From NCBI RefSeq assembly GCF_000350225.1, contig NW_005178992.1, forward strand, positions 308,733 through 372,732: 64,000 nucleotides of DNA. Direction: 5' to 3'. The translations under genes were made by a program, and so were the position numbers. Below are positions 31,645-42,847 of this stretch, piece after piece. Positions within the stretch are counted from its first letter, which is position 1. Every line of letters starts with the position of its first letter. Origin of the DNA: Chondrus crispus. Lineage: Eukaryota; Rhodophyta; Florideophyceae; Gigartinales; Gigartinaceae. The notes beneath the pieces are model-generated. The model worked only from the letters and a program-made list of their open reading frames with translations, was not told where the DNA came from and did not search any database.

Positions 31645-32640
31645 CCTCCATGCGATGTGCATTGTCTCACGACAAACGTGACGGGGATATGGGCAAAGGT
31701 CTCTTGCTTCTGTACTGAAAAGGGGAAGAAAATCGCTCGATTGTGCTAAGCTCATATTTTCGACAAACGCGGTGGGGGCTTGCACATGTATCTTGTATTT
31801 TTATCGTAACATTTTGTTCTGTTGGTTTTCTAATTGGAATGGTGGAATTTGTGACAGGGGTTTTGTAAACTATGCGTTCCGCACGGGAGCTCTTAGCTGT
31901 AGCATCTTCCATATCTTATATTTATGCTTCTTTAGTTTCCCTTTTTTGCTCTTTGTCCTCGCTTGTGTTTGATGGAGCAAGTGGACCCTGGATTACATCC
32001 TCAGCTCATACCCAGAAGGAAGGGGAAGTCCAAAATAATTGCCTACACCATAGAAAAGTTCAAGATTGATTCTGTCACTCACCCATGATTCGCGTCTACC
32101 GGAAAGCTTACGTGGACATGCCTCATTCACCATTCGCTTCAGTCGTTTGAATTAAAAATTCGACACGTCGACATGTATCACTATTGGTAGTCACACTTTT
32201 GGCTGAACTTGTAACGAAATGGAGAAATTGAATGACTGAGGACCTGAGGGAGGGGGGGATAGTTACCATAGGGAGTAATGGAAAGGGCAAGGACGAAGCG
32301 GTACAGGACAACAACTCGAAAACGAGTACAGTAGGACGAAGGCTTCATGCGTTGTACGGTGTGTGTGTGTGTGTGTGTGTGTGGGAAGATAGAAATTGCA
32401 GTTTATTTGGTTAGCCCTAAATCTGGGAAAAAGGGAAATTATCCGTTCGACGCGCCGGCGGGAATCCGGATATATTAAAATCCGAGGGCGGTATCCCGAC
32501 CGACCCTCGGGGGTAACTTGCTACCCTCCGACAGCGCCGGCGAAAAGTCTCGAGACTCGTCATCCGAAGTATCCCCATCCCCCTCGCTCTCGCAACTCCT
32601 TTCCTCCGCCGCTGCGTGCAACGAGCGCGGCTACTACTAA
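31645..32640. other. Intergenic region with a GT microsatellite
   Basis: No gene is seen. The stretch after 31760 is T-rich and may hold the 3' end of the preceding transcript. A (GT) run lies at 32359-32383. Confidence 0.5.
32359..32383. repeat. (GT)12 microsatellite
   Basis: Twelve and a half uninterrupted GT units. Confidence 0.95.
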
Positions 32641-32938
32641 GAGCGTCCCCACCGGTGCAGAAAATCCGGGTCCAATCCAATCGTTGGATCTTATTTTGCG
32701 AAAGGGTACCCCACCCATGAGAAAAACGAAATCCAATCCAACAAGTTGGATTGGAGCCCAGAAAGGTGGGTCCAAATATGGAATATCTGGATCCCTTTTC
32801 TGAGAATCCAATCCAACGGGCTGAATTGTATCCAGCGAAAATACTACTATCGTTTACGATTTGGCCTCATCTGTATCCTTCGCTGAGAGGCTCTTTGGCG
32901 GGTAGGGCTACCGCCAAAAGAAGTCACCCCTGGCCAAT

Positions 32939-33008
32939 GAGAGAGCTTGCCGCACAATTGCGCGGGATGAGCACTCCGTATTCTTGCCGCACAATTGCGC
33001 GGGATGAT
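32939..33008. repeat. Direct repeat of 23 bp
   Basis: TTGCCGCACAATTGCGCGGG plus three bases occurs twice, 38 bp apart, just before the Myb/NAM-like ORF. Confidence 0.8.
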
Positions 33009-33084
33009 TACTTTGCATTCAACTGCCACAATCGACAAAAGGTACCGCGTCTGGTCGCCAACTCGATGCATCGCTGCACCAACC

Positions 33085-34068
33085 ATGGGCTCCAGCAAAC
33101 CACGGAGCTCGTTGAAGAGCTTCCTCGCTGCCAAAGCGTTCGTGCAAGCATCCGAAGACCTGTCTAAGGGCGCCGGGAGGAAGCGGAGTTTATTCGAGGC
33201 GCAAGTCGGGAAGAAGTACCAACAGATGTGCGACGACCGCGACGCGAACTGCGATGAAAGTATCTAAATGAAGGAGCGCACTGGCTGCGCGATCCTGCAG
33301 CGATACAAGCTGGTCAAGAAGAAGTACTTGGCCTTTGAGGGCCTCTACATATCGGCGAAAGCCCTCAAGCGTACAGGTGATCTCTCAGTGGAAGACTTTA
33401 TGCGCTTCACGACTGCGGCGTTTAACAAGCGAGCATCCTTCTCCAACGTCTACGCATACGTTGCCCGGGACTTTGCAGATCCTGGAGCTTACTTTCCTTT
33501 CCTCAAAGCGTTTTCGTTTCTTCGCAGCACCAATCTCTGGTCGTCCATCATGGGTGCGATATTCGCTGCACGCACTTGTCCTAGATCTGCGATTGTGACT
33601 AACGCACCGTCACCTGCGGCCGACATCGTGCTCGAGGAAGAGATTGAGGCTGTTAAGTCTCATGAGACCTCGGGAGGGAGCGCCGACGCCGCTGTGAGGA
33701 AGAAGCGGCCTGCTGGGGCCGCACGAATAGAGGCCAGGGCCGTACGCAATCGTCAGGCAAAGGCACTCGAGGATGGTGCAGCTGCAATGGCGAGGATGGC
33801 TGATGCCGCTGTGAAGCTAGCGAAGACTGCGGAGAACCTCGTCGCCATCGAAGAGCGCCAGTACCGCTTGCGTCTGTTCAGCATGGAGGGGACCCCTGCA
33901 CATCGAAAGCTTATCTTCTTCCAGCGCGTGCAGAAGGCAGAGCTAGACCGTTTGATTGTTTTGGAGGAAAGAGCGCCTCCTCAATCATCTGCTGATGAGC
34001 CTAAAGAAGAGGGGCCCCAGTCTTCGAGTGTTTTTTACTGCCAAGATGCTGAGGACCTCCAGGAGTAA
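33085..34068 (+). pseudogene. Harbinger ORF1-like Myb/NAM-associated protein, one in-frame stop
   Basis: The frame runs from ATGGGCTCC at 33085 to 34068 (about 327 codons) and is interrupted by one TAA at 33265-33267. The first part carries a trihelix/SANT-like region (SLFEAQVGKKYQQM, then CAILQRYKLVKKKYLAF) in which the stop falls. A central helical part contains FLKAFSFLRS. The C-terminal part is Arg/Ala/Lys-rich and coiled (KKRPAGAARIEARAVRNRQA), like the NAM-associated domain of plant and Harbinger ORF1 proteins. In Harbinger elements this protein binds the transposon ends and helps bring the transposase to the nucleus. Downstream of the stop, ATGAAGGAG restarts the frame at once, so a shorter product is possible. 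Confidence 0.5.
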
Positions 34069-34146
34069 TAGCATGTGATATGCAGACTCAGCAAGCATCG
34101 GACAGCAGCTTGCATCGGACCAAAGGCTCACTTTACGAAGTATAGG

Positions 34147-34738
34147 TGTGGTATAAATACCTTCGTCCCGACCACTCGGAACGAGGGGGGTTAGAGGTAA
34201 GGGAGCGCGCGACGCTGGGTAACCCACACGAGCGCGAACCGTACGGAAGGACTCGAAAAGAGGGAAGGCTCACGTGGCCGGTGACGCGCAGCCGGTCGGT
34301 GGTGTCAGATCCGGACGGCCGGTCACGGGTTAGAAGCCTGAGACTTAGAGGTAAAACCGGACGGAGTTAGCAAAAAGCCGTAAAGGGAAGGGAGGCGAGT
34401 CTGCCCCCGTTTACTGGAACGGGGCAGGTGCCCCTGGTCTTAACCCCTCAGTGGGACGCCAGGACACCTGTCCCGCTACAGTAGCTGTTACATACTGTAT
34501 ACCAGCTACTGTACTAAATTGGCTAATTTGTGCCATTAACCACTAATTGCTAATTACTTACCGGATGGTCGCACACGTGTGCCCGTGGCCACGGCCGGCG
34601 CCAACGGTTGTGTCACGTGTACGCCGTGGAGGTACTACTGTGCTCGCAGCGGGCGCGTGCACGATTACTACAGTAGTAACCGCCCGTCTCGGGGGTTCTC
34701 ATCTCCCACCGGGGGTCGCGGTGTGGAGTTGTACCACA
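34147..34738 (-). repeat. Element D left LTR (3' LTR)
   Basis: 592 bp, TGTGGTATAAATACC to TTGTACCACA, matching 45426-46018. All of the roughly eight differences fall in the first 170 bases. From about 34319 to the end the two copies appear identical. Confidence 0.95.
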
Positions 34739-34757
34739 GACCCCCTTCCTTACTTCG
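34739..34757 (-). other. Element D polypurine tract
   Basis: On the - strand the bases next to the LTR read AAGGAAGGGGGTC, a purine run of the expected kind. Confidence 0.6.
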
Positions 34758-34788
34758 CAACACGTCCTCGTCGCGGCCGGGGGTTGAC

Positions 34789-37362
34789 ATGACCGGCTGG
34801 CAGGGTGTCCCATCCGTACGGAGAAGTCCGCGCCGACCACGGGGGCGCGGGCGGGCTGCGGCCTACTCCATGGGGGAGCCAATGGAGTTTTTGGTATTTA
34901 ACCGCGTCGGATCCCCTGGCGCGGCAATGGGTCCCCTCACGCTTTCCTTTTCTCCCACCTCACTTCACACCACGCACCCCATTACCTCCACTTCCAAATC
35001 TCGCCCCCTCCTACCGTCCTCCCCCCGCATGGATAACCGATCATCCGAGCGGGGTCGCCCCCCTCGGGCTCAGCCCCCTGCGGCGCCAGCCGCGCCGGTA
35101 CCGACCTTTCACCCGGCGCTGGCGGCGGGTCCCGGGGGTCGAAACGCGACGAGCATCGCGGCTCCGCGGGTGCGGGCTTCGGGCGCGGGGGTCCTTCCCT
35201 CGCGCGGCCCTACCGCCGTCCAAGGTCCCCTGCCGCGCCCTCTGCGCTCCGCCCCGGCTGCCCACGTCGGCGAGACGACCGTAATGAGACGGTCCCCCGA
35301 CTGGGCTGTAGCCGCGGGGCAGGCGACGGCCGGCGCGGATAACCACCCGGTACCGCCGGATCCGTACGCGGCCACGCCCCCGGCGACCGAGGCTCCGCCG
35401 TCCAGCTGGCTCCGGACGGGTGTACGTGCCGTGCGGGGTTTGCTACCCGGGGCCGAGTTAGACCACCGGATTCCCCGAGGCGGTCGCAACCCCTCACAGG
35501 CGCAGCCGCCGATGTCCGCCGAGGCGTACATCGCGACGGCCTTCCCCGATGCCGCTCGGTTTGGGGCCATCCCCAGGCGACGGGGTATCCGTACGCCCTC
35601 CCCTCGCGGTCGAATCCGCCAAGACAACCGCGCGGCCGCTTGGAGGACCCGCTGGGTCCACGTGCCCCACTGCGTGATGGCGGACTCCCGCTCGGATCTC
35701 CTGTACATCCGCTGTGCGGGGGAGGACCGGTACCATTCGCGGTTGTTCGACCTCTTCGAGAGGTTCGGCGGGGACGTGGATCCTAAGCCCCACGTGCAGT
35801 TGGTGGCATTCCCCCGCCCGTTCGACCGGTGGTACAGCGTGGCTAACCGTGTGCGGTGGGGCGAGAATTCCGCCAAGGAGAGCCGGCTGCGGTGCCGCCG
35901 CGCCGATGCCTACTTCCACATGTGGCATACGACGGAATTCTTCGCCGTGCCCACAGGGGCCAGGGGGCAGCTATACCCAGCCCTACCGAGCGGTTGGAGC
36001 AATCTGGAAGCTCCGCAGTACCTCTGCGTACCCACGCCCAGCGTGCTGGCTTATGCCGCAGCGCGGTGGATGCCGGACGGTTCCTTCGGGCGAGAAGCGA
36101 TGCCCAGGATGCGTCGACTGATCGACGCCATCCTGCTCTCGGAGTGGGCCGTCCTGGCGTTGCTGTGTTTCCTACACGCCGCACGGGACGGCCTCCCGTT
36201 CTTCACCAAGTGCCCGGACCCTCGCCTAGCGAGCCGGACCGGGAACGAGCCCGGCGAGCGAGGCTCTCTCTTCCGTTTGTCGGCGGGGCTTCTGCAGCTC
36301 ATCCAATCGGTCGGGGTGGCCGCCATCCTCGAGGGGACGTCGTTCGACCCGGTTGGCGCGGAGGCCATCCTCGATTTTTCCGAACGGTTGGACTGGTCCC
36401 TCCCGGAGCGCCGCGACTTTGTGTGGTACAGTTGGGCCCGCGGCTGTTCCCTGCGGATGCCGCATTGGGATGGCACGTCGGCGGAGGCCGACCACTGGTA
36501 CGACCCCCTGCCCGACCACGGGTCGCCGTCGTACGGAGCGGTCATCGCCTCCGGTGACGGGTGGGGCGCCGCGGTTGCTTCCGCCGGGACCCCCGCCGGA
36601 CCGTCCATCGGGTCTCTGCCCGCGTCAACCGAGTCGGTCCTACTGATGCCGGGGGAACCGGTCCTTGGAGAGGGCCTTCCAGTCGGTCCCTCGACGCCTC
36701 CCACGATGGGAGACGCGATCACTGCGGGTTCTCCGCCTGTGATCGCGGCAGCGCCGGCCACGGACACACCGGTCATGGAAGTGCCGGTAACGGAAGTGCC
36801 GGTAACGGACCCCGCCCCGGTGGGGGCCGCTCGCAAGGCTCCTTCTGTCGAGCCTGCGGGGGGCAACCTCCCTGCGGTGGCTACCGGATCGGTGCCGGGC
36901 CCTGCCGGTTTCCCCGTCAGCGAAATGACCGCGACGGGGACACAGACCCCCTCGATGGCGGCCGGTGGGGCTCCGAGTGAGGCGCCAGCAGACGAAGCCC
37001 CCGTCTTGGTTCCGGACGCGCAGGCCGCCCTGCGCGCTCTGCAGACGGAGTGTGGCTACGCGGGGGTCCCTGCACCGACCACCCTTGCGGCGGCTTTGGA
37101 GTCCGCGCGCACCTGGCTAGTCGAGGCGACCCAGCTCAGGGCGCGGGTGGCCGGCTTGCAGTTCGCCATCCGCCAGCGCGACACTGGCGAGGATCTCCTG
37201 CGCAGTGAGACGATGGCGCGGATCCGTTCGGCACAGGACCACCTCGCCGTCTTGAGCGAGCAGGTGTCCGCGAAGAGACCGTACGGTACCGTCGACACTG
37301 ATCCCGCCAGCGCGGCGGCGCGGGGGGCGGAGCCCTCTGCCAAACGCCAGCATCGCGAGTGA
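34789..37362 (+). CDS. Element D opposite-strand accessory ORF (about 858 aa, unknown family)
   Basis: A long open frame on the strand opposite to gag-pol, next to the 3' LTR. I place the start at the first ATG outside the LTR (34789). A second candidate at 35029 gives a Pro/Ala-rich N-terminus without upstream low complexity. The centre, about 35670-36530, is Trp/Arg-rich and globular-looking and parallels B's ORF: LSEWAVLALLCFLHAARDG against LSEWLAIVAKRFLWAACDG, and AILDFSERLDWSLP against SLLDVHEAIDWPRVP. After it comes a Pro/Val/Thr-rich low-complexity region with short repeats of PVTEVPVTE type. The ORF ends in a coiled-coil-like segment of about 90 residues, as in element A. No enzyme motif, membrane segment or zinc finger is visible. 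Third-position GC is very high, as in the rest of the element. Confidence 0.7.
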   Translation: MTGWQGVPSVRRSPRRPRGRGRAAAYSMGEPMEFLVFNRVGSPGAAMGPLTLSFSPTSLHTTHPITSTSKSRPLLPSSPRMDNRSSERGRPPRAQPPAAPAAPVPTFHPALAAGPGGRNATSIAAPRVRASGAGVLPSRGPTAVQGPLPRPLRSAPAAHVGETTVMRRSPDWAVAAGQATAGADNHPVPPDPYAATPPATEAPPSSWLRTGVRAVRGLLPGAELDHRIPRGGRNPSQAQPPMSAEAYIATAFPDAARFGAIPRRRGIRTPSPRGRIRQDNRAAAWRTRWVHVPHCVMADSRSDLLYIRCAGEDRYHSRLFDLFERFGGDVDPKPHVQLVAFPRPFDRWYSVANRVRWGENSAKESRLRCRRADAYFHMWHTTEFFAVPTGARGQLYPALPSGWSNLEAPQYLCVPTPSVLAYAAARWMPDGSFGREAMPRMRRLIDAILLSEWAVLALLCFLHAARDGLPFFTKCPDPRLASRTGNEPGERGSLFRLSAGLLQLIQSVGVAAILEGTSFDPVGAEAILDFSERLDWSLPERRDFVWYSWARGCSLRMPHWDGTSAEADHWYDPLPDHGSPSYGAVIASGDGWGAAVASAGTPAGPSIGSLPASTESVLLMPGEPVLGEGLPVGPSTPPTMGDAITAGSPPVIAAAPATDTPVMEVPVTEVPVTDPAPVGAARKAPSVEPAGGNLPAVATGSVPGPAGFPVSEMTATGTQTPSMAAGGAPSEAPADEAPVLVPDAQAALRALQTECGYAGVPAPTTLAAALESARTWLVEATQLRARVAGLQFAIRQRDTGEDLLRSETMARIRSAQDHLAVLSEQVSAKRPYGTVDTDPASAAARGAEPSAKRQHRE

Positions 37363-38570
37363 TGCCAGCGGGGGAGGCGGTGAGAGTAGCGAACCGCCTC
37401 CGGGGACCAGGTCCCGTCCGTTCCAGTAAATTGCGCGCCTCCTGTCCTTCTTCCTTCTCTTCTTCACTGCCCTTACCGTTCGGTACTGTAGCCCTTCCGC
37501 GCCGGTCGGGTCCGGCGCGGGGCCGTGGTCGTGTGAAGCACCACTCGCGCATCCGCGGCGGGGGCTTGCCGCTCGGCGGGGGCTCCGGCGCCTCCTGGCC
37601 CGTGGCACCCCCAGCCGTGGCTCCGCCGTCTCAGTAGGCGAGGGCTCGGACGCCACTACAGCGCCACTTCCCCACACCTGTTCGCCGGTTGTCCTCGTGG
37701 CGGCCGGGTTACCCTCTGGCTCATGCCGGTGAGACTAGGCGCGGTGGGTGCCCGAAGTGGTCGCGGGGTGGTTCCTCCAGTTACCCCCGCGACAGTGGAG
37801 GACCCCCATCCGGTGGGCAATTTTGACCGGATTTTACCGCCCCGCGGCGGGTGGCCTTTTCAGGGCGTTGACGAGCTCCGATTGGGCACCCCCCGGGGTC
37901 GGAGGCGTCTTGAACCGCCTCCATGGGCCAGCGGCCACACGTGCCGGGCGGTGTATGCCGCTCGCGCAACACGTGGCCTACAGTGCCCTGGAGCCCCGGT
38001 GAGGTCGTCCCCAAACGGTATTTACGCGCTGGGTTCCGTCCCTCGCCAGCGGGTAGGCACTGGGGTGCCGGGCCGTTTGGCCACCGCCGCGTGGGGTAGT
38101 CCTTTTGGCAGGTCAGCCTCCCCCTGCGCCGGGTCTTCCGGCGCGGGGCTTGCGGTGACGCGCGCGGGGTTCTGCGTGCGTCTGTGGCGACGTCGCCCCC
38201 TCCTGCACCGGTCTTCCGGCGCGGGGTGGGCGGTGACGCAGGCGGGGTTCCGCGTGCGTCTTTGGCGACCTTGCCCCCTCCTACGCCGGGTCTTCCGGCG
38301 CGGGGTGGGCGGTGACGCAGGCGGGGTTCCGCGTGCGTCTGTGGCGACGTCGCCCCCTCCTGCGCCGGGTCTTCCGGCGCGGGGCTTGCGGTGACGCGCG
38401 CGGGGTTCCGCGCGCGTCTTTGGCGACCTTGCCCCCTCCTGCGCCGGGTCGTCTGGCGCGGGGTTTGCGGTGGCGATTGGCCGCCGCGCGGGGGAGGTCC
38501 TTCTCGGGGTCGTCCCGCCCCGCGCTGGGTTGCCCAGTGCGGTGTTAGCGGTGGCGTGCTGCCGCCCGCG
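37363..38570. other. Element D spacer between accessory ORF and pol
   Basis: About 1.2 kb between two converging ORFs, GC-rich throughout. No ORF here shows a family signal; long open frames arise because stops are rare in such GC-rich repeats. It holds the 79-bp tandem repeat listed separately. Confidence 0.6.
38123..38480. repeat. 79-bp tandem repeat, about 4.5 copies
   Basis: Units start CCTRCRCCGG at 38123, 38202, 38280, 38359 and 38438, 78-79 bp apart. Each contains a CCGG-centred inverted repeat (GCGCCGGGTCTTCCGGCGC) and a GGGGTTCYGCG segment. Two alternative blocks (CTTGCGGTGACGCGCGC or GTGGGCGGTGACGCAGGC; GTGGCGACGTCG or TTTGGCGACCTTG) alternate between copies, as if units were shuffled. 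Confidence 0.88.
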
Positions 38571-38574
38571 TGCG

Positions 38575-41500
38575 CCAGAAGCGGTCTATGAAGGCCTGGG
38601 GGAGTCCCTCCGCGGGTTCCCAGGTATCGTCCGCTGGGGCGTAGCCATACCAGCGGACCTTGTACTGGGCCCCTGTGCGGTTCTCCCGGTGGACCGCGTT
38701 CATCGACGCTCACATACTCCGCGGCGGGTTCGGGTTCTCCGGCGCCGCGGGCTGGGTCGGGGCGGCCGTAGTGACGTCGCGGGGTCCCCGCGGCATCCGG
38801 GTTATCCGATCGATGCTCACGCGGTTTGAGACCCCGTCTTGATCGACGACCACGGTGGTCTCCGTAGCGGATCGGACCCGAAACGGGCCTTCCGTTTTCG
38901 GTAACAGCTTGACGGAGGGTCCCCCGTCGTTACTTGGCAGGTCTCCCCGTTCGGTACTCGTCAATGGCCGAGGTGGGCGGTCAACATAGACCAGGTCTCC
39001 CACCTCGATGACCGGACGGAAACGCACCTTCTTATCGAAGTCGGCCTTGTATCGCCTTTGCGCCGCGGTTAGCTTCACCCGCGCGCGCTCAAGGGCGTCG
39101 CGGAGTTTACGCAGCGTCGCGCGCTTGTACTGTACCGGGGTCCTCGGATCTTCCGTGTTGGAGACGGCATCCTGCGGTATAGTACCGGGCAGCGCCAAAC
39201 CGGACGGTGGTCGCGTCAGCACCAGGTCGAACGGGGTTGTCTCCGTCGACCGGTGGACCTGCGTGTTATACGCGAAGGTCAGGGGCTGGATGTATTCGTC
39301 CCAGTCCCTCTGGTGCTCCGCGACATAATGTCGGAGGCGCTGTACCAGAGTACGGTTGAACCGTTCGGTTTGCCCATTTGTTTGGGGGTGATAGGCGGTA
39401 GTCAGGTAGTGCCTCACCCCCAGCAAGGCGCACACCGCGTCGAAGAACTTGGCGGCAAATTGTGGTCCGTTATCGGTTAGCACGTAACGAGGTGCGCCGT
39501 ATACGTAGACCCAATTGTCCAGGAAGGCGTTTGCCACGACCGACGCGGTGGTTGTCCGTAACGGGATACTGCGCGTCAGCTTCGTAAACCGGTCGGTCAT
39601 GACGAGCACGTGGCGATTCCCGTGCCACGTCTTCGGTAAAGGACCCAGCAGGTCCATGGCGACGAAATTCAGCGGTCCTGCCGCTGGGAAGAGCTTGAGA
39701 TCCTTCTGGTGCCTCACCAGGGTTCCCCGGGTGGCAGCGCATGACGCGCAATTCCGTACGGTACTGAAGGCGTCATTGGCCATATGAGGCCAATAATATT
39801 CCCGCCGGAGGGTATAGTACATCCTCGTACCGCCCGGGTGTCCGGCTAGGCGGGGATGATGGGCGAGGTACAATATCTTCGCCCGGAGCCGCTTCGGTAC
39901 AACCCGCTGCAGGGTCCCATCGAGGGGGGACTTGCGGACGATGAACCCGTATCGGTCAACGTCGTATCGCGAGTCCGGGTTCCCCACAGTCTCGGCGGCC
40001 GCCCTACAGAAGGGGTCCCCGGCCTGTTCCCGAAGGAACTCTTCCACCGTTACGGATGAGACGTCGCGTTCTTCGGGTATAACCGCGAAAGCGTGCTCAG
40101 CTCTCCCCGGGTCGACGGGGGTCTCCCAGTGTACGGTACCTTGGCGGGGGTTATGCTCCTCCTCTTGCCATTGTACCGCGAAACACGGGACCTCGTCGTC
40201 AACCGGTTCGGAGGTTGCGCCGTCAACTCCGAGGCGTGATACACCATCCGCCAGTTGGTGCTTAATACCCGGCCGGTACTGTACGTCGTAGTCGTACTCG
40301 GCTAGGCGGAGACGCCAGCGCGCTAGCCGGCCGGAGCTATCCGCCAGGTTGAGAACCCAGCGGAGGGCCTCATGATCCGTACGGAGGTCAAACGTGTTCC
40401 CATATAGATATGGTCGAAGCGTGAGGATGCTCCACACGACAGCAAGGCATTCCTTCTCGGTAGTGGTGTAGTTCTTCTCCGCATCCGTGAGGGCGCGGCT
40501 CCAATAATCGATCGGTAAGCGGTCGCCGTCCGGCTGCTCCTGTAGTAGGGCACAGCCGACCTGGTACGCGCAAGCGTCCGTGTCCAGGGTGTATTTCTTT
40601 CCGTAACGGGGTAGAGCGAGGATCGGTGGGGACACGAGGCGCTTCTTGAGTTCCACGAACGCCTCGTATTCCTCATCGGTAAGAACCTCAAACTCGAAGG
40701 GTTGATTTTTCCCCGTCTTCCGGTTTAGCGGAGCGGCTATTTTCGCGAAGCCCTTCACGAACCGACGGTACACGTTGCACATTCCTAAGAATGACCGCAA
40801 TTCCGTCTGGTTCTGGGGAGGTNNNNNNNNNNNNNNNNNNNNNNNNNNNNNNNNNNNNNNNNNNNNNNNNNNNNNNNNNNNNNNNNNNNNNNNNNNNNNN
40901 NNNNNNNNNNNNNNNNNNNNNNCTGGTGACCTCCAGCGCGGTGGATGGCGACCGCGCTGCGGCGCTCGACCTCCAACCTACCTGGTCGAATCACGTGTCC
41001 CAGGTAGGTGACCGAGGTGTCGAAGAAGGCGCACTTCGACAGCTTCAGCGACACGCCCGCGTCCCGCAGTAGGCGTAGAACCTCGCGGACGTGCGCAACG
41101 TGTTCCGTTACGGTCTTGGAGTAGATGATAACATCATCCAGGTACACCAGTGCGGTTTCCCATTTTACCCGCGACAGTATAATGTCGACGGCCCGCTGGA
41201 AGGTAGCGGGGGCGTTCTTCAACCCGAACGGCATGCGGAGGAATCGGTACAACCCGCAGTGCGACGCGAACGTCGTCTTGTCGCGATCCTCCTCGGCGAT
41301 TTCTACTTGCCAATACCCGCTGTTGCAATCCAGCGTGGTAAAGACAGTAGCGTCGCCGAGGGAATCGATGCACTCGTCCATCCTCGGCAACGGATAGGAA
41401 TCCCGAACGGTGACTGCGTTGAGCCTTCTGTAGTCGACACAGAACCGCATGGTACCATCTTTTTTAGGGACGAATACCACGGGGCTTGCCCATTCGGCCG

Positions 41501-42827
41501 TGGCGGGTTCGATTACCCCTGCCCGGAGCATGCGGTCGATCTCCGTTTTCTCTTTTTCCCGTGCGGTTGGTCCGGCGCGGTAAGGCGCCTGGTAAATCGG
41601 GCGAGCACCGGGCTTGAGCTCAATCCGGTGCTTCGTGGCCCCGATTTTTCCCAGCCGGCCGGTCCACATGTCCTTGAATTCGGACAGTACCTCGAGGATC
41701 TCCGAGCGTACCTCCTCGTCCTCGGCACCGATGTGGACGTCCTCCTGCCAGGCGTTGGGGTCCTCCTCAGGGGCGGCGGTGTCTTCGGGTTTATCCGTTC
41801 CAACCGCCCCGGGGTGCGCCTTGGGCGGCGTGGCTTGTTCAGCCCCGCCCTTGTCCGTACGGTTGTCAGCGGCTTCTTCCGCGCCCTCCTTTGCGGTTGA
41901 GAGGTTGGAATTAAATATCCCTCCCCCTTCCTTAGCTTCGGCCGCTTCCGCGGCCGAGTCGCCAAGGGTCAGGATGTGAGTGGGCGACGGAAGAGCCAGT
42001 CCGACCACGGTATGCTTCGGGATGTGAACCGAGCGGTGCCCAAAATTGCTGAGCATTACCGAGAACGGTTTTTCGGGGGCAACATCCATGACCCCCTGTG
42101 CCATGAGGGTCAAATTCCTGTGCGCGGTTTTTGGGGAGTTCTGTAAAAAACACAGCCCCCCAACCGGCGTGGCGACCCTCACCATGGCCTGCGTCATCGG
42201 GGGAATTGTCACCCCTCTGACGAGGCGGATCTTCCGTGACGGTGTGTTGGCGGGGAACGCCACCTGCTTCCGTTCGGGTTTATCCGACGGCAGTAGTTGT
42301 TGCGCGGTGCTCCTCGAGGCCATCTTGCGGTCGTGCCTCGAGGGGGTTGTTCCGACTAACGCCACGGGTGGCGCGTCGTGGAACACGACCTTCCGTTGCG
42401 GTGGGAGGATCGCCTTGACGTGGCGATCCAGGAAGGTCGTACCGAGGATACAGTCCACGGCGAGGCTCGTGACTACCAGGAACGGGACGCGCGCCACAAA
42501 CTCACCGATTCGGACGAGCAGGGGGATTTCCCCTAGTGCCTTCATCGCGCGGTTTGACGCGTCGATGAGCGCTGGGCTCCGAACCGGTTTTATCGATGGT
42601 CGCCACGACTCGGCGACACACCGTAAATGGATGAGGTTCGGGCCGGCTCCTGAGTCAAGCACTGGCGTGATGGCGACCATCAACGCCTGCTTCTGACCAA
42701 CCGTCGCGGAGATCTTGTAATTCTGCTTCTTGAAGAAGCAGATGGCCTGGACTTCCGTTCGGTTACCCGGCTGCGCTTCCACTGGCGCAGCCGGATCGGG
42801 GGTGCCTAGGCTTCTGAGGCTGGGCAC
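38575..42827 (-). pseudogene. Element D pol region (PR-RT-RH-IN-chromodomain) with assembly gap
   Basis: The pol region, read leftward. Protease LDSGAGPNL is near 42655. RT shows FCVDYRRLN near 41440, FTTLDCNSGYWQVEI near 41320 and ALVYLDDVIIYSK near 41135. RNase H DTDACAYQVGCALL lies near 40570. The integrase HHCC finger is near 39750-39870. The core has DRFTKLTRS near 39580, LTDNGPQFAAKFF near 39465 and YHPQTNGQTERFNRTL near 39370. A C-terminal GPF-type segment follows near 38880. A chromodomain-like segment (YKVRWYGYAPADDTWEP) lies at about 38600-38680. Gag and pol are in different frames, as is common where the family uses frameshifting to make Gag-Pol. The N gap hides part of the RT. Confidence 0.85.
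40823..40922. other. Assembly gap of 100 N
   Basis: Exactly 100 unknown bases, probably a placeholder of unknown true size, inside the RT of element D. Confidence 0.99.
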
Positions 42828-42847
42828 GGGGAGAGACGTCGTCGCCT

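Larger units (their letters stand above)
32641..34146 (+). mobile_element. PIF/Harbinger-like DNA transposon, right end missing
   Basis: The left end begins GAGCGTCCCCACCGGTG directly after a TAA. PIF/Harbinger elements duplicate a TWA triplet and many start with GAGC-type ends. Inside the end are repeated ATCCAATCCA blocks at 32673-32700, 32731-32755 and 32806-32818, in both orientations, as subterminal binding sites often are. An ORF1-type Myb/NAM-like gene follows. No matching inverted end is found before 34146, where element D's LTR starts, so the transposase ORF and right end are lost or lie elsewhere. Confidence 0.5.

Noticed and set aside
34547-34792. Matching ORFs in the two LTRs of element D (also at 45827)
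   Set aside because: They are the same because the LTRs are the same. They run out of the repeat into unrelated sequence and show no protein character.
37781-38713. 310-codon - strand ORF over D's tandem repeats
   Set aside because: The frame is open only because the 79-bp GC-rich repeats lack stops. The chromodomain-like segment here is in a different frame.
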